Assembly (NCBI GenBank): GCA_947470805.1
Contig: CANIVU010000004.1
Span: forward strand, 94,891-158,890
Source: Acidobacteriota bacterium
Lineage (GTDB): Bacteria; Acidobacteriota; Terriglobia; Bryobacterales; Bryobacteraceae
Direction: 5' to 3'
DNA: 64,000 nucleotides
Part shown: positions 27,324 to 35,393 of the stretch, piece after piece
Layout: each line of letters starts with the position of its first letter
Numbering within the stretch: the stretch's first letter is position 1
Translations under genes and position numbers: made by a program
Notes under the pieces: model-generated
What the model saw: only the letters and a program-made list of their open reading frames with translations
Told to the model about the DNA's origin: nothing
Databases searched by the model: none

Positions 27324-27462
27324 AGTTTTAGGCTATGGGGTGTTTGACTAGTAACCGGCGGCTTGGGATTTTCTGATTTGGCTGCAGGTTGTTGATTTCG
27401 TTTGGGTTAGCGGTTGGAAAATAAAGTCATTTGCCTTGTGATTGACTTTTCCACAGGGGCGA

Positions 27463-27490
27463 TTTTTCCGTAGTACGCTTTACGGAAAAA
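27463..27490. terminator. Hairpin TTTTTCCGTA-N8-TACGGAAAAA
   Basis: Perfect 10-bp arms 27463-27472 / 27481-27490 in an AT-rich intergenic gap, T/A tracts on both sides. Confidence 0.5.
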
Positions 27491-27523
27491 AATGAGGTGA
27501 CTGACACCATAATATTGCGTTTG

Positions 27524-27847
27524 TTAGCGTTCTTCGAGGGCGGATTGGGTGATTTGGGCTTGGGCGTTGACGGTGAGGGTGATGATCAGGAGAGTCTGGG
27601 CTTTGGGGATCTTCGGCGGGTCTTTCCAGATATACAGAGACCGGCCGGCGGAGCCGTTGACGATTTCATTGGGCGGGCCGAAGCGCGCCTCGGCCTTTTG
27701 GACGGATTGGCCATCCCAGGCGTTCAGGAGGGCTTGGACGCGGCGGTTGCGGTACTGACGGCGCCAGTCGACCGTGGCTTCGCGGGCGAAGAGCCAGAAG
27801 CCGAGCACGGTCAGCGATACGAAAAAGAATATGACTTCAAATACCAA
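27524..27847 (-). CDS. Hypothetical membrane-anchored protein (start uncertain)
   Basis: VFEVIFFFVSLTVLGFWLFAREATVDWRRQYRNRRVQALLNAWDGQSVQKAEARFGPPNEIVNGSAGRSLYIWKD. Confidence 0.7.
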   Translation of the reverse strand: MVFEVIFFFVSLTVLGFWLFAREATVDWRRQYRNRRVQALLNAWDGQSVQKAEARFGPPNEIVNGSAGRSLYIWKDPPKIPKAQTLLIITLTVNAQAQITQSALEER

Positions 27848-27895
27848 AGGCGAACTCTATTCTACCGATGACGGTAGGACGGAGTTCGCCTTTGG
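27844..27895. other. Long hairpin CCAAAGGCGAACTC...GAGTTCGCCTTTGG
   Basis: 14-bp perfect outer arms (27844-27857 / 27882-27895), inner TACCG-ATGA-CGGTA; T-tract on the + strand after the 3' arm. Confidence 0.85.
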
Positions 27896-27910
27896 ATTTT
27901 TTTGACTGTG

Positions 27911-30331
27911 CTACTCTTTGCCGATCCGCATGCCGTAGAAGCTGCGGTGGACGAAGAACAACGCCACGGCCAGACAACCGCCGGCCAGGATGTTGGTGAA
28001 CATGGCACCCTGGGTTTCCGTCAACGACACCGCCAATTCGACGGCCAGGAGGCCGAAGAGGGTGGTGAATTTGATGATCGGGTTGAGGGCCACGGAACTG
28101 GTGTCCTTGAACGGATCGCCAACGGTGTCGCCGACGACGGTGGCGTCGTGCAGCGGAGTGCCTTTGGCTTTCAGTTCCACTTCCACAATCTTCTTGGCGT
28201 TATCCCAGGCTCCGCCGGCGTTCGCCATAAAGATGGCTTGATAGAGGCCGAACAGGGCAATGGAGATTAAGTAGCCGATGAAGAAGTAGGGTTCCAGGAA
28301 GGCGAAGGCGAGAGTGGCGAAGAACACGGTGAGGAAGATATTGAACATACCTTTCTGCGCGTATTCGGTACAGATCTGCACCACTTTCTTCGAGTCTTCG
28401 ACGCTGGCTTTATCGATGCCTTCGAGTTTGATGTTGGCCTTGATGAACTCGACGGCGCGGTAGGCGCCGGTGGTGACTGCCTGCATGGACGCGCCGGTGA
28501 ACCAGTAGATGACCGCGCCGCCGGCGATTAGGCCGAGCAGGAACGGGGGGTGGAGAATCGACAGGTTGTTGATGAGTTCGGGTTTCAAGCCGTGGGTTAG
28601 GTTGACGATGATGGAGAAGATCATCGTTGTGGCGCCGACGACGGCGGTACCGATTAGCACGGGTTTGGCCGTTGCCTTAAATGTATTGCCGGCGCCGTCG
28701 TTCTCTTCCAGGTTGTGTTTGGCGATTTCGAATTTGGGATCGAAGCCGAAGTCCTTCTTGATCTCCTTTTCGATGCCGGGGATGGCTTCGATGGTGGAGA
28801 GCTCGTAGACGGACTGAGCGTTGTCGGTGACGGGGCCGTAGGAATCGACGGCGATGGTGACCGGGCCCATGCCGAGGAAGCCGAAGGCAACGAGGCCGAA
28901 GGCGAAGACGGCGGGGGCTAGCATCAATGCCGCCATGCCCATGTTGGAGACCAGGTAGGCCGCGCCCATGAGGAGCAGCATAGCCATGCCGAGCCAGAAG
29001 GCGGAGAAGTTACCGGCAACCAAACCCGAGAGAATGTTGAGCGACGCGCCGCCTTCGCGGGAGCTGATCACCACTTCCTTGACGTGGCCGGATTCGGTGG
29101 AGGTGAATATTTTCACCAGTTCTGGAATAATCGCGCCGGCGAGGGTGCCGCAGGTGATGATTGTCGAGAGCTTCCACCAGAGTGAGGCATCGCCGCCGAT
29201 GTTCGGAATGAGCGCGTAGGAGACGACGTAGGTCAGCACGACGCTGACGATGGAGGTGAGCCAGACGAGGATGGTGAGCGGGGCCTCGTAGTTCATCTTG
29301 TCGGCGTTCTCATACTTGGCTTTGGCGATGGCTTCGTTGAGGAAGTAGCTGCCGGCGGAGGCGACGACCATCATGATGCGCATGGAGAAGATCCAGACGA
29401 GGAGTTGGATCTGCACGAGCGGGTCCTTGACGGCGAGGAGGATGAAGCTGATGAGAGCGACACCGGTGACGCCGTAGGTTTCGAAGCCGTCGGCGGAGGG
29501 GCCGACGGAGTCGCCGGCGTTGTCACCGGTACAGTCGGCAATGACGCCGGGGTTGCGGGCGTCGTCCTCTTTGATTTTGAAGACGATCTTCATCAGGTCG
29601 GCGCCGATGTCGGCGATTTTGGTGAAGATGCCGCCGGCGACGCGGAGGGCGGCGGCGCCAAGGGATTCGCCGATGGCGAAGCCGATGAAGCAGGGGCCGG
29701 CGTAGTCGCGGGGGACGAAGAGGAGGATGAAGAGCATCAGCAGCAGTTCGACGGAGATGAGTAACATGCCGATGCTCATGCCGGCCTGCAACGGGATGGC
29801 GTAGCAGGGGAACGGCTTGCCGCGGAGGGCGGCGAAAGCGCAGCGGGAGTTGGCGAACGTGTTGACGCGGATGCCGAACCAGGCGACCGAGTAACTACCG
29901 GCGATACCGACGAGACTGAACAGAAGAATGATGGCGACTTTTATGAACTCGAAGTGCTGTAGCACGCCGAAGTAAAAGATCATGATGACGCCGATGAAGA
30001 GTTCCAGGATGAGCAGAAACTTGCCCTGAGTTAGCAAGTATGTTTTGCAGGTTTCGTAGATCAGCTCACTGACTTCGAGCATGGATTTGTGAACCGGCAG
30101 GTTCCGGAGGTGGTTGTACATCAGCAGGCCAAAGAGGAGCCCGAGGAAACCAACGACGAGTCCACTCATGAGCAGCGTGCGGCCGGAGACGCCGTCGAGG
30201 AAAGTGGCCTGGTTGAAATCGGGCAGAACGAGATTAGCCTCGCCGCCGCTGTGCCGAACGGGCGCAGCGTCCTGGGCGTAGGCACAGACGCCTATGAGGG
30301 CCAGGAGCGAGACGAAAAGAAGGACACGCAT
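27911..30331 (-). CDS. hppA: Membrane-bound proton-translocating pyrophosphatase
   Basis: DNAGDSVGPSADGFETYGVTG, GPVTDNAQSVYEL, GNTFKATAKPVLIG, DATVVGDTVGDPFKDTSSVALNPIIKF; start at 30331. Confidence 0.95.
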   Translation of the reverse strand: MRVLLFVSLLALIGVCAYAQDAAPVRHSGGEANLVLPDFNQATFLDGVSGRTLLMSGLVVGFLGLLFGLLMYNHLRNLPVHKSMLEVSELIYETCKTYLLTQGKFLLILELFIGVIMIFYFGVLQHFEFIKVAIILLFSLVGIAGSYSVAWFGIRVNTFANSRCAFAALRGKPFPCYAIPLQAGMSIGMLLISVELLLMLFILLFVPRDYAGPCFIGFAIGESLGAAALRVAGGIFTKIADIGADLMKIVFKIKEDDARNPGVIADCTGDNAGDSVGPSADGFETYGVTGVALISFILLAVKDPLVQIQLLVWIFSMRIMMVVASAGSYFLNEAIAKAKYENADKMNYEAPLTILVWLTSIVSVVLTYVVSYALIPNIGGDASLWWKLSTIITCGTLAGAIIPELVKIFTSTESGHVKEVVISSREGGASLNILSGLVAGNFSAFWLGMAMLLLMGAAYLVSNMGMAALMLAPAVFAFGLVAFGFLGMGPVTIAVDSYGPVTDNAQSVYELSTIEAIPGIEKEIKKDFGFDPKFEIAKHNLEENDGAGNTFKATAKPVLIGTAVVGATTMIFSIIVNLTHGLKPELINNLSILHPPFLLGLIAGGAVIYWFTGASMQAVTTGAYRAVEFIKANIKLEGIDKASVEDSKKVVQICTEYAQKGMFNIFLTVFFATLAFAFLEPYFFIGYLISIALFGLYQAIFMANAGGAWDNAKKIVEVELKAKGTPLHDATVVGDTVGDPFKDTSSVALNPIIKFTTLFGLLAVELAVSLTETQGAMFTNILAGGCLAVALFFVHRSFYGMRIGKE

Positions 30332-30540
30332 AATGCGAGTCCGGGAGCCGCGGGCGGAAGGTTCTCCGGCGGGCGGGATGGGCGAATTAAATCGCAACTG
30401 GGAATGCGAGAGCATTCTAACGAATCCTCCAAAGCTTCGAGAACGACCCTGGTTTGGGCCGAAACACACTCTATCAGCAGAAGGTTAACGGAAGCAAATT
30501 TTGTATTTCTAATCAAGGCGCGAATAGAACGACCCGCCTA

Positions 30541-30554
30541 GGGCTATATAGCCC
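30541..30554. repeat. Perfect 14-bp palindrome GGGCTATATAGCCC
   Basis: Read directly; intergenic, upstream of the 30610 ORF. Confidence 0.85.
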
Positions 30555-30609
30555 ATTTGGCATAGGGGTAAATTCCATTCAAGATCGGTACCAGTTGCGA
30601 CGATAAAGG

Positions 30610-31002
30610 ATGGGAGTGAAGGAGTTCGAGATGGATTTGATGCCAATACTGTTGATTTCGGCGAATGTGTTGACGCTGGCGTGGGCACTGAAGTTACTGG
30701 GGCGGCAGCCGAATCGACGGTTGCGACATTTGGTGTTGACGGTGAGTATTGTGTCGATGACGCAGACGGCGGCGTTCCTTTGCCACTTGCAGGGGCAGAG
30801 CCTGATGCAGGCGGCGGCGGTGGTGCAGCAGTGTGTGACATCGATGGGAACGTTGGCGGCGGTGTATTTGTTGTGGGTGGAAATTCGGGACCGGCGGCGG
30901 ACGGATGAGATGCTGCGGTTGGCCGAGCATGAGAGCCAGGTTCGGCACGGGCGTGTGATGCGGGAAGCGCGGATGGCGGCGCGGGCTTCGGATTCGAATT
31001 GA
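30610..31002 (+). CDS. Hypothetical small membrane protein
   Basis: MDLMPILLISANVLTLAWALKLLGRQPNRRLRHLVLTVSIVSMTQTAAFLCHLQG; coding composition. Confidence 0.65.
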   Translation: MGVKEFEMDLMPILLISANVLTLAWALKLLGRQPNRRLRHLVLTVSIVSMTQTAAFLCHLQGQSLMQAAAVVQQCVTSMGTLAAVYLLWVEIRDRRRTDEMLRLAEHESQVRHGRVMREARMAARASDSN

Positions 31003-31018
31003 GTAGGAAAAGGCTGGG

Positions 31019-32188
31019 TTAGAGGACTTCGAGGATCAGGCACTTGAGGTAGAGCGTTTCGGGGATGGCCGGGAGAATGGGATGGTCGGCGGCCTGGACG
31101 CGGCGTTCCAGGAGGCGGAGGGTGCGGCGGCAGTCGCGGGCGGCGGCGGTGACGGCGTCGAGCAACATCTCCTCACTCATGTGATGGGAGCAGGAACAGG
31201 TGACGAGGACGCCGCCGGGTTCCAAGAGTTGCAGGGCGCGGAGGTTGATCTCTTTGTAGCCGCGGCCGGCGCCTTCGAGAGTTCCTTTCGTTTTGGCGAA
31301 GGCGGGTGGGTCGAGGACGATGGTCTGGAAGCGCCGGTTGGCGGAGCGGTAGGCGGAGAGGAGATCGAAGACGTCGGCCTCCTTGAAATTGATGTTGGTG
31401 ATTTCGTTGCGGAGGGCGTTGCGGGCGGCGGCGGAGAGGGCGGCGGCGCCGGAATCGACCGCTTCGACCGACTGGCAGGAGCGGGCCATGTGGATGGCGA
31501 AGCCGCCGGTGGAGGTGAAGCAATCGAGGGCTTCGCCGTGGGCCCAGCGGGCGGCGGCGACGTAGTTCTCGCGCTGGTCGAGATAGACACCGGTTTTTTG
31601 GCCGCGGGCGAGATCGGCGTGGAAGATGAAGTTGTTCATGTGCACGTCGACTTGGGGGGCGGGCGTTCCGGCGAGGGGGCCGGAGCGGAAGGAGAGCTGT
31701 TCCTTGGTGCGGACGGGGGCGTCGTTACGCTCCCAGATGCCGCGGGGGGAGAGGAGTTCTTCGAGGAGTTGGACGATGAGGGGTTGGGCGCGGTCCATGC
31801 CCTGGGTGAGGGTTTGGAGGACGAGGGTGTCGTCGTAGAGATCAACGATGAGCCCTGGGAGGCGATCGGCTTCGGAGAAGACGAGGCGGCAGGCGGTGGA
31901 GTTCTGGACGGCTTTGCGGCGGTGGGCGATGGCGGCTTGGAGGCGGGTGCGGAAGAAGGCTTCGTCGAGGGGTTCGACCTGGGTGGAGAAGAGGCGGAGC
32001 GCGATTTGGGAAGAGGCGGAGAAGTGGGCGGTGCCGAGGGGGAGCCCGCGGGGGTCGAGGACGGTGACGGTGTCGCCGGGGCGGGCGTTGTCGGGACGGT
32101 CGACGTCGGAGGCGTAGACCCAGACGTGGCCGGCGGCGAGACGATCGGCGGCGCGTTTTTGAATGCGGAGGGAAGGGCGGTTTTGCAC
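31019..32188 (-). CDS. rlmI: RlmI/RlmK-type 23S rRNA (cytosine) SAM methyltransferase
   Basis: PUA-like RIQKRAADRLAAGHVWVYASDVDRPD; DQRENYVAAARWAHGEALDCFTSTGGFAIHMA; TIVLDPPAFAKTKG; SCSHHMSEE. Confidence 0.92.
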   Translation of the reverse strand: MQNRPSLRIQKRAADRLAAGHVWVYASDVDRPDNARPGDTVTVLDPRGLPLGTAHFSASSQIALRLFSTQVEPLDEAFFRTRLQAAIAHRRKAVQNSTACRLVFSEADRLPGLIVDLYDDTLVLQTLTQGMDRAQPLIVQLLEELLSPRGIWERNDAPVRTKEQLSFRSGPLAGTPAPQVDVHMNNFIFHADLARGQKTGVYLDQRENYVAAARWAHGEALDCFTSTGGFAIHMARSCQSVEAVDSGAAALSAAARNALRNEITNINFKEADVFDLLSAYRSANRRFQTIVLDPPAFAKTKGTLEGAGRGYKEINLRALQLLEPGGVLVTCSCSHHMSEEMLLDAVTAAARDCRRTLRLLERRVQAADHPILPAIPETLYLKCLILEVL

Positions 32189-32203
32189 TTCCTACCAGTT
32201 TAG

Positions 32204-32229
32204 CCGGGGCGGCGTGAGGGCCGCCCCGG
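32204..32229. terminator. GC-rich hairpin CCGGGGCGGC-GTGAGG-GCCGCCCCGG
   Basis: 10-bp perfect stem between hsp20 and rlmI. Confidence 0.55.
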
Positions 32230-32246
32230 TTTGGGTGAGCGCCGGG

Positions 32247-32672
32247 TTAGCTGACGACGTTCACTTTGATGGCGCGCGGCTTGGCGATTTCCTTTTTGGG
32301 AAGGGTGATCGTCAGGACGCCGTCCTTGAAGGCGGCGGCAACTTTTTCGGCATCGACGGTTTCCGGGATGGCGAAGTTGCGGGCGAAGGCGCCGTAGCCA
32401 CGTTCGAGGCGGTGGTAGCCGGCCTTTTCCTCTTTGTGTTCGAACTTGCGTTCGCCTTTGAGGGAGAGGATGCCATTTTCGATGTTGATGGCGATGGCTT
32501 CGAGTTTGACTTCGGGGAGGTCGGCTTTGACGACGAGCTCGTTGTCGGTTTCGAAGATATCGACGGCGGGCGTCCAGGGACGGCCGGAGGGTTCGTGAAT
32601 GAGGTCATTCAGGGCGTCCTCGAAGAAGCGGAAGGGAGCCGGAAGGGCGGGATTGAATTTGGTGATAAGCAT
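32247..32672 (-). CDS. hsp20: Hsp20/alpha-crystallin small heat-shock protein
   Basis: ETDNELVVKADLPEVKLEAIAINIENGILSLKGERKFEHKEEKAGYHRLERGYGAFARNFAIPETVDAEKVAAAFKDGVLTITLPKKE. Confidence 0.96.
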   Translation of the reverse strand: MLITKFNPALPAPFRFFEDALNDLIHEPSGRPWTPAVDIFETDNELVVKADLPEVKLEAIAINIENGILSLKGERKFEHKEEKAGYHRLERGYGAFARNFAIPETVDAEKVAAAFKDGVLTITLPKKEIAKPRAIKVNVVS

Positions 32673-32705
32673 GATAGGTGTCTCCGTAAATGTAACTACA
32701 CCTAC

Positions 32706-32734
32706 AGCATAAAACATGCGCCCGATCATGTCAA
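32706..32734 (-). promoter_or_regulatory. Consensus-like sigma70 promoter for hsp20
   Basis: Minus strand TTGACA (32734-32729)-N17-TATGCT (32711-32706). Confidence 0.8.
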
Positions 32735-32754
32735 CAATTTTATTTTAGATTTTA

Positions 32755-32771
32755 TGAGTGCAATACACTCA
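32755..32771. promoter_or_regulatory. HAIR-like inverted repeat TGAGT-N7-ACTCA upstream of hsp20
   Basis: TGAGTGCAATACACTCA; matches the core of the HspR-associated inverted repeat CTTGAGT-N7-ACTCAAG. Confidence 0.6.
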
Positions 32772-32776
32772 CATCT

Positions 32777-33400
32777 TCAAGCCTTCCGGTGCGTCGCCCA
32801 GTAGCCCAGCCGGTAAAGGAGTAAAACGCCTAAGAACATTCCGTAGTAAATGGGCGTCCAGAGTGCTGCTTTGCCTTGCCAGAAGAAGTGCACGACACCG
32901 GCGGCGGCGGAGACGTAGGCGAGTCTGTGGAGTAGCTGCCAGCGGCGGGCGCCGAGGCGGCGGATGGCGGCGTTGAAACTCGTCAACGCGAGCGGGACCA
33001 TGAGGGCGAGAGCAGCCATGCCGGCGATGAAGAAGCGGCGGGTGGTGAGGTCCTCCTTGATGATGTCGAGGTTCCATTGGACGTCGAGGCCGTAGTAATG
33101 AAGGGCGTGTAGGGTGGCGTAGAAGAAGGCGAACAGGCCGGTCATGCGGCGGAAGCGGGCGATGCCGGATTGACCGGGGAGGCGTTTGAAGGGGGTGATG
33201 GAGAGACTGATGAGGAGGAAGCGGAGGGCCCAGTTGCCGGTGTAGCGGGCGACGGTTTCGATGCGGTTGATGCCAAGTTCGTTGGCCTGCCAGCGCCAGG
33301 CGAGCAGGAAGAGAGGGACAAGGCAGAGAAAGAAGACGACGGGTTTGGCGAGACGGCTGTTCCAGAAACGGTTCACGTACTCAGTATCCTCAACAGGCAC
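32777..33400 (-). CDS. msrQ: MsrQ/YedZ-like ferric-reductase-type heme-binding membrane subunit
   Basis: RYTGNWALRFLLISLSITPFKRL...RFRRMTGLFAFFYATLHALHYYGLD...LGARRWQLLHRLAYVSAAAGVVHFFW. Confidence 0.9.
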   Translation of the reverse strand: MPVEDTEYVNRFWNSRLAKPVVFFLCLVPLFLLAWRWQANELGINRIETVARYTGNWALRFLLISLSITPFKRLPGQSGIARFRRMTGLFAFFYATLHALHYYGLDVQWNLDIIKEDLTTRRFFIAGMAALALMVPLALTSFNAAIRRLGARRWQLLHRLAYVSAAAGVVHFFWQGKAALWTPIYYGMFLGVLLLYRLGYWATHRKA

Positions 33401-33447
33401 TCACATTATTCCCTTCGCATCCGAAAAGAGATCGTGTGGGCTCTTCT

Positions 33448-34713
33448 ATGACCGGACGAAATTGGAAAGCGACGGCCGTGTGGGTGCTGGTGGCGGCGTT
33501 GATGGGGTGCCAACAGAACCGGCCTGTGACGGCGGGGGTAGAGGACGCCGAGACGGTGACCGTGGCGGAGATGACGCTGCCGGGTAACCCGTTGCCGAGC
33601 AACCAGATGGTATATCCGTGGTCGGTGGTGGCGGGCGGGTTGGATTCGTCGAAGGCGATGGGCGCGGCGATGGAGGTCGACCCGGTGGTGGGCGCGCATT
33701 ACGCCGGACTGCAGCCGGGCTCTTTTCATCCGGAGCGATTGACGGAGAAGAAGCAGGGGTACGTCTCCTATCGAATCAAGGACAAGATCTACTGGACGCT
33801 GCGGATGGTGACGCTGGCGGCGGGGGAACAGGTCTTAACGGACGGCAGCACGCTGGTGCGCGGGCGTTGCGGGAATCTATTTTCGGAGACGCCGCGGGAG
33901 CCGGTGGCGCCGGTGGAAGTGGAACCGGCCGAGAAGGCGATGGAAGAGCCGGTGCGGGCGGCGCAACTGGTGGCATCGCCCGAGATGCGGGCCGAGGCAC
34001 CGGTGGCGACCGAGAAGTTTGAGAATCCGAAGGGGTTTGCCGAGAGCATCACCAATGGGAGTGTGCTGCCGACGCCGACGAACGACGATGCGCTGCCGCC
34101 GGTGTGGGTGGCGGGGGGAGGAATTGCCGGGCCGGGGGCCGGCGTGATGGGTGTGGGAGGCTTTGGCGGCGGAGGAGGCGGCGGGAGCGCGGGCATTCCG
34201 GGTACGACAGCGCCGGAGAACACGGGCGTTGGCGCGCCGGTGTTGCCGGAGATTCCGATGGTGACGCAGTCGACCGCTGTGACGATTCCGCCGCCGTTGG
34301 TGCTGGTGGCGCTGACGCATCCGCCGTCGACGCCGGTGATGCTGGAGTATCCGGTTTTTACGCCGCCGGATCTGCCATATCCTCCTGTTGCTTCGCCACA
34401 GCCACCCCAGATTTGGATACCGCCGACGGGGACGCCACCGATACTGCATCCGCCGGTTTCGGAGAATCCGCCGGGGGGCACGCCGCCTCCTTCGGGGCAG
34501 CCTCCGACCGGGCCACCTCCGTCGGGACCACCACCTTCTGCACCACCGCCGTCAGGGCCGCCGCCTTCGGGGCCACCTCCATCAGGACCGCCTCCGTTTG
34601 AACCACCGACAGTTCCGCCGCCGGATGTTTCGGTTCCCGAGTCGGGCGCCTGGGTGCTGGCCGTGCTGGGGATTGGGGCGATTGCCGTGGGATCCATGCG
34701 ACGAAAAAGCTGA
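33448..34713 (+). CDS. Pro-rich surface protein with lipobox N-terminus and PEP-CTERM-like C-terminus
   Basis: MTGRNWKATAVWVLVAALMGCQQ lipobox-like; PPPSGPPPSGPPP tract; VPESGAWVLAVLGIGAIAVGSMRRKS tail. Confidence 0.75.
   Translation: MTGRNWKATAVWVLVAALMGCQQNRPVTAGVEDAETVTVAEMTLPGNPLPSNQMVYPWSVVAGGLDSSKAMGAAMEVDPVVGAHYAGLQPGSFHPERLTEKKQGYVSYRIKDKIYWTLRMVTLAAGEQVLTDGSTLVRGRCGNLFSETPREPVAPVEVEPAEKAMEEPVRAAQLVASPEMRAEAPVATEKFENPKGFAESITNGSVLPTPTNDDALPPVWVAGGGIAGPGAGVMGVGGFGGGGGGGSAGIPGTTAPENTGVGAPVLPEIPMVTQSTAVTIPPPLVLVALTHPPSTPVMLEYPVFTPPDLPYPPVASPQPPQIWIPPTGTPPILHPPVSENPPGGTPPPSGQPPTGPPPSGPPPSAPPPSGPPPSGPPPSGPPPFEPPTVPPPDVSVPESGAWVLAVLGIGAIAVGSMRRKS
34504..34600. repeat. Pro-rich coding tandem repeat (PPxGPPPSGPPP)
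   Basis: Degenerate 12-nt unit such as CCGCCTTCGGGG repeated in frame within the Pro-rich protein. Confidence 0.7.
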
Positions 34714-34766
34714 ACTTTTCACTTTTCTCGCTGGCGGGCTTGGGTGTACAGTACCTAAAGTCAGCT

Positions 34767-35393
34767 ATGCCGGGAATGGTCGCCAGTCGCTTGGGATTCA
34801 CGCGGGAGGAGCTTGCCGTCCTGCGCCAGTTGCGTACGCCGGAGCGCATGCAGCGGTTTTTGGACGAGGAGATTCTGTACGACCCGAGCGTCTCCTGCCG
34901 GTCGCCGCGGCGCGTGTTGCGGGAGCGGCGCGGGCACTGCATGGAAGGGGCGATGCTGGCGGCGACGGCGTTGCGGCTAGTGGGATATCCACCGTTGATT
35001 TTGGATTTGGAAGCGCAGCGGGACGATGATCATGTGCTGGCTGTGTTTCGGCGGGATGGGTTGTGGGGGGCGATGGGCAAGTCCAATTACGCCGGGTTGC
35101 GGTATCGGGAGCCGGTGTATAAGACGCTGCGGGAGTTGGCGATGTCGTACTTCGAACACTACTTCAACCAGCGCGGGGAGCGGACGTTGCGGGGGTATTC
35201 GCGGCCGATTAATTTGGCTCGGTTTGATGCGACGGGGTGGATGACTTCGGAAGACGACCCGTGGCAGATTCCGAACTACTTGACCACGGTTTCGCACACG
35301 CTGCTGATCCCGAAGAAGGTGGTGGCACGGCTGACGTTGTCCGACCCGTTGTTGAAGGCCGCCGGGGAGTTCGGGATGCAGCGGGCGGGCTAG
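34767..35393 (+). CDS. Transglutaminase-like protein
   Basis: VLRERRGHCMEGAMLAATALRLVGYPPLILDLEAQRDDDHVLAVFRRDG: Cys/His placement of a transglutaminase core. Confidence 0.7.
   Translation: MPGMVASRLGFTREELAVLRQLRTPERMQRFLDEEILYDPSVSCRSPRRVLRERRGHCMEGAMLAATALRLVGYPPLILDLEAQRDDDHVLAVFRRDGLWGAMGKSNYAGLRYREPVYKTLRELAMSYFEHYFNQRGERTLRGYSRPINLARFDATGWMTSEDDPWQIPNYLTTVSHTLLIPKKVVARLTLSDPLLKAAGEFGMQRAG

Noticed and set aside
27447-27455. TTTTCCACA as a DnaA box marking oriC
   Set aside because: Single hit, no cluster and no dnaA nearby; insufficient to call an origin, only mentioned with the skew switch.
34504-34600. Possible CRISPR-like array from repeated CCGCCTTCGGGG units
   Set aside because: Units are contiguous, degenerate and in-frame Pro-rich codons; no spacers.
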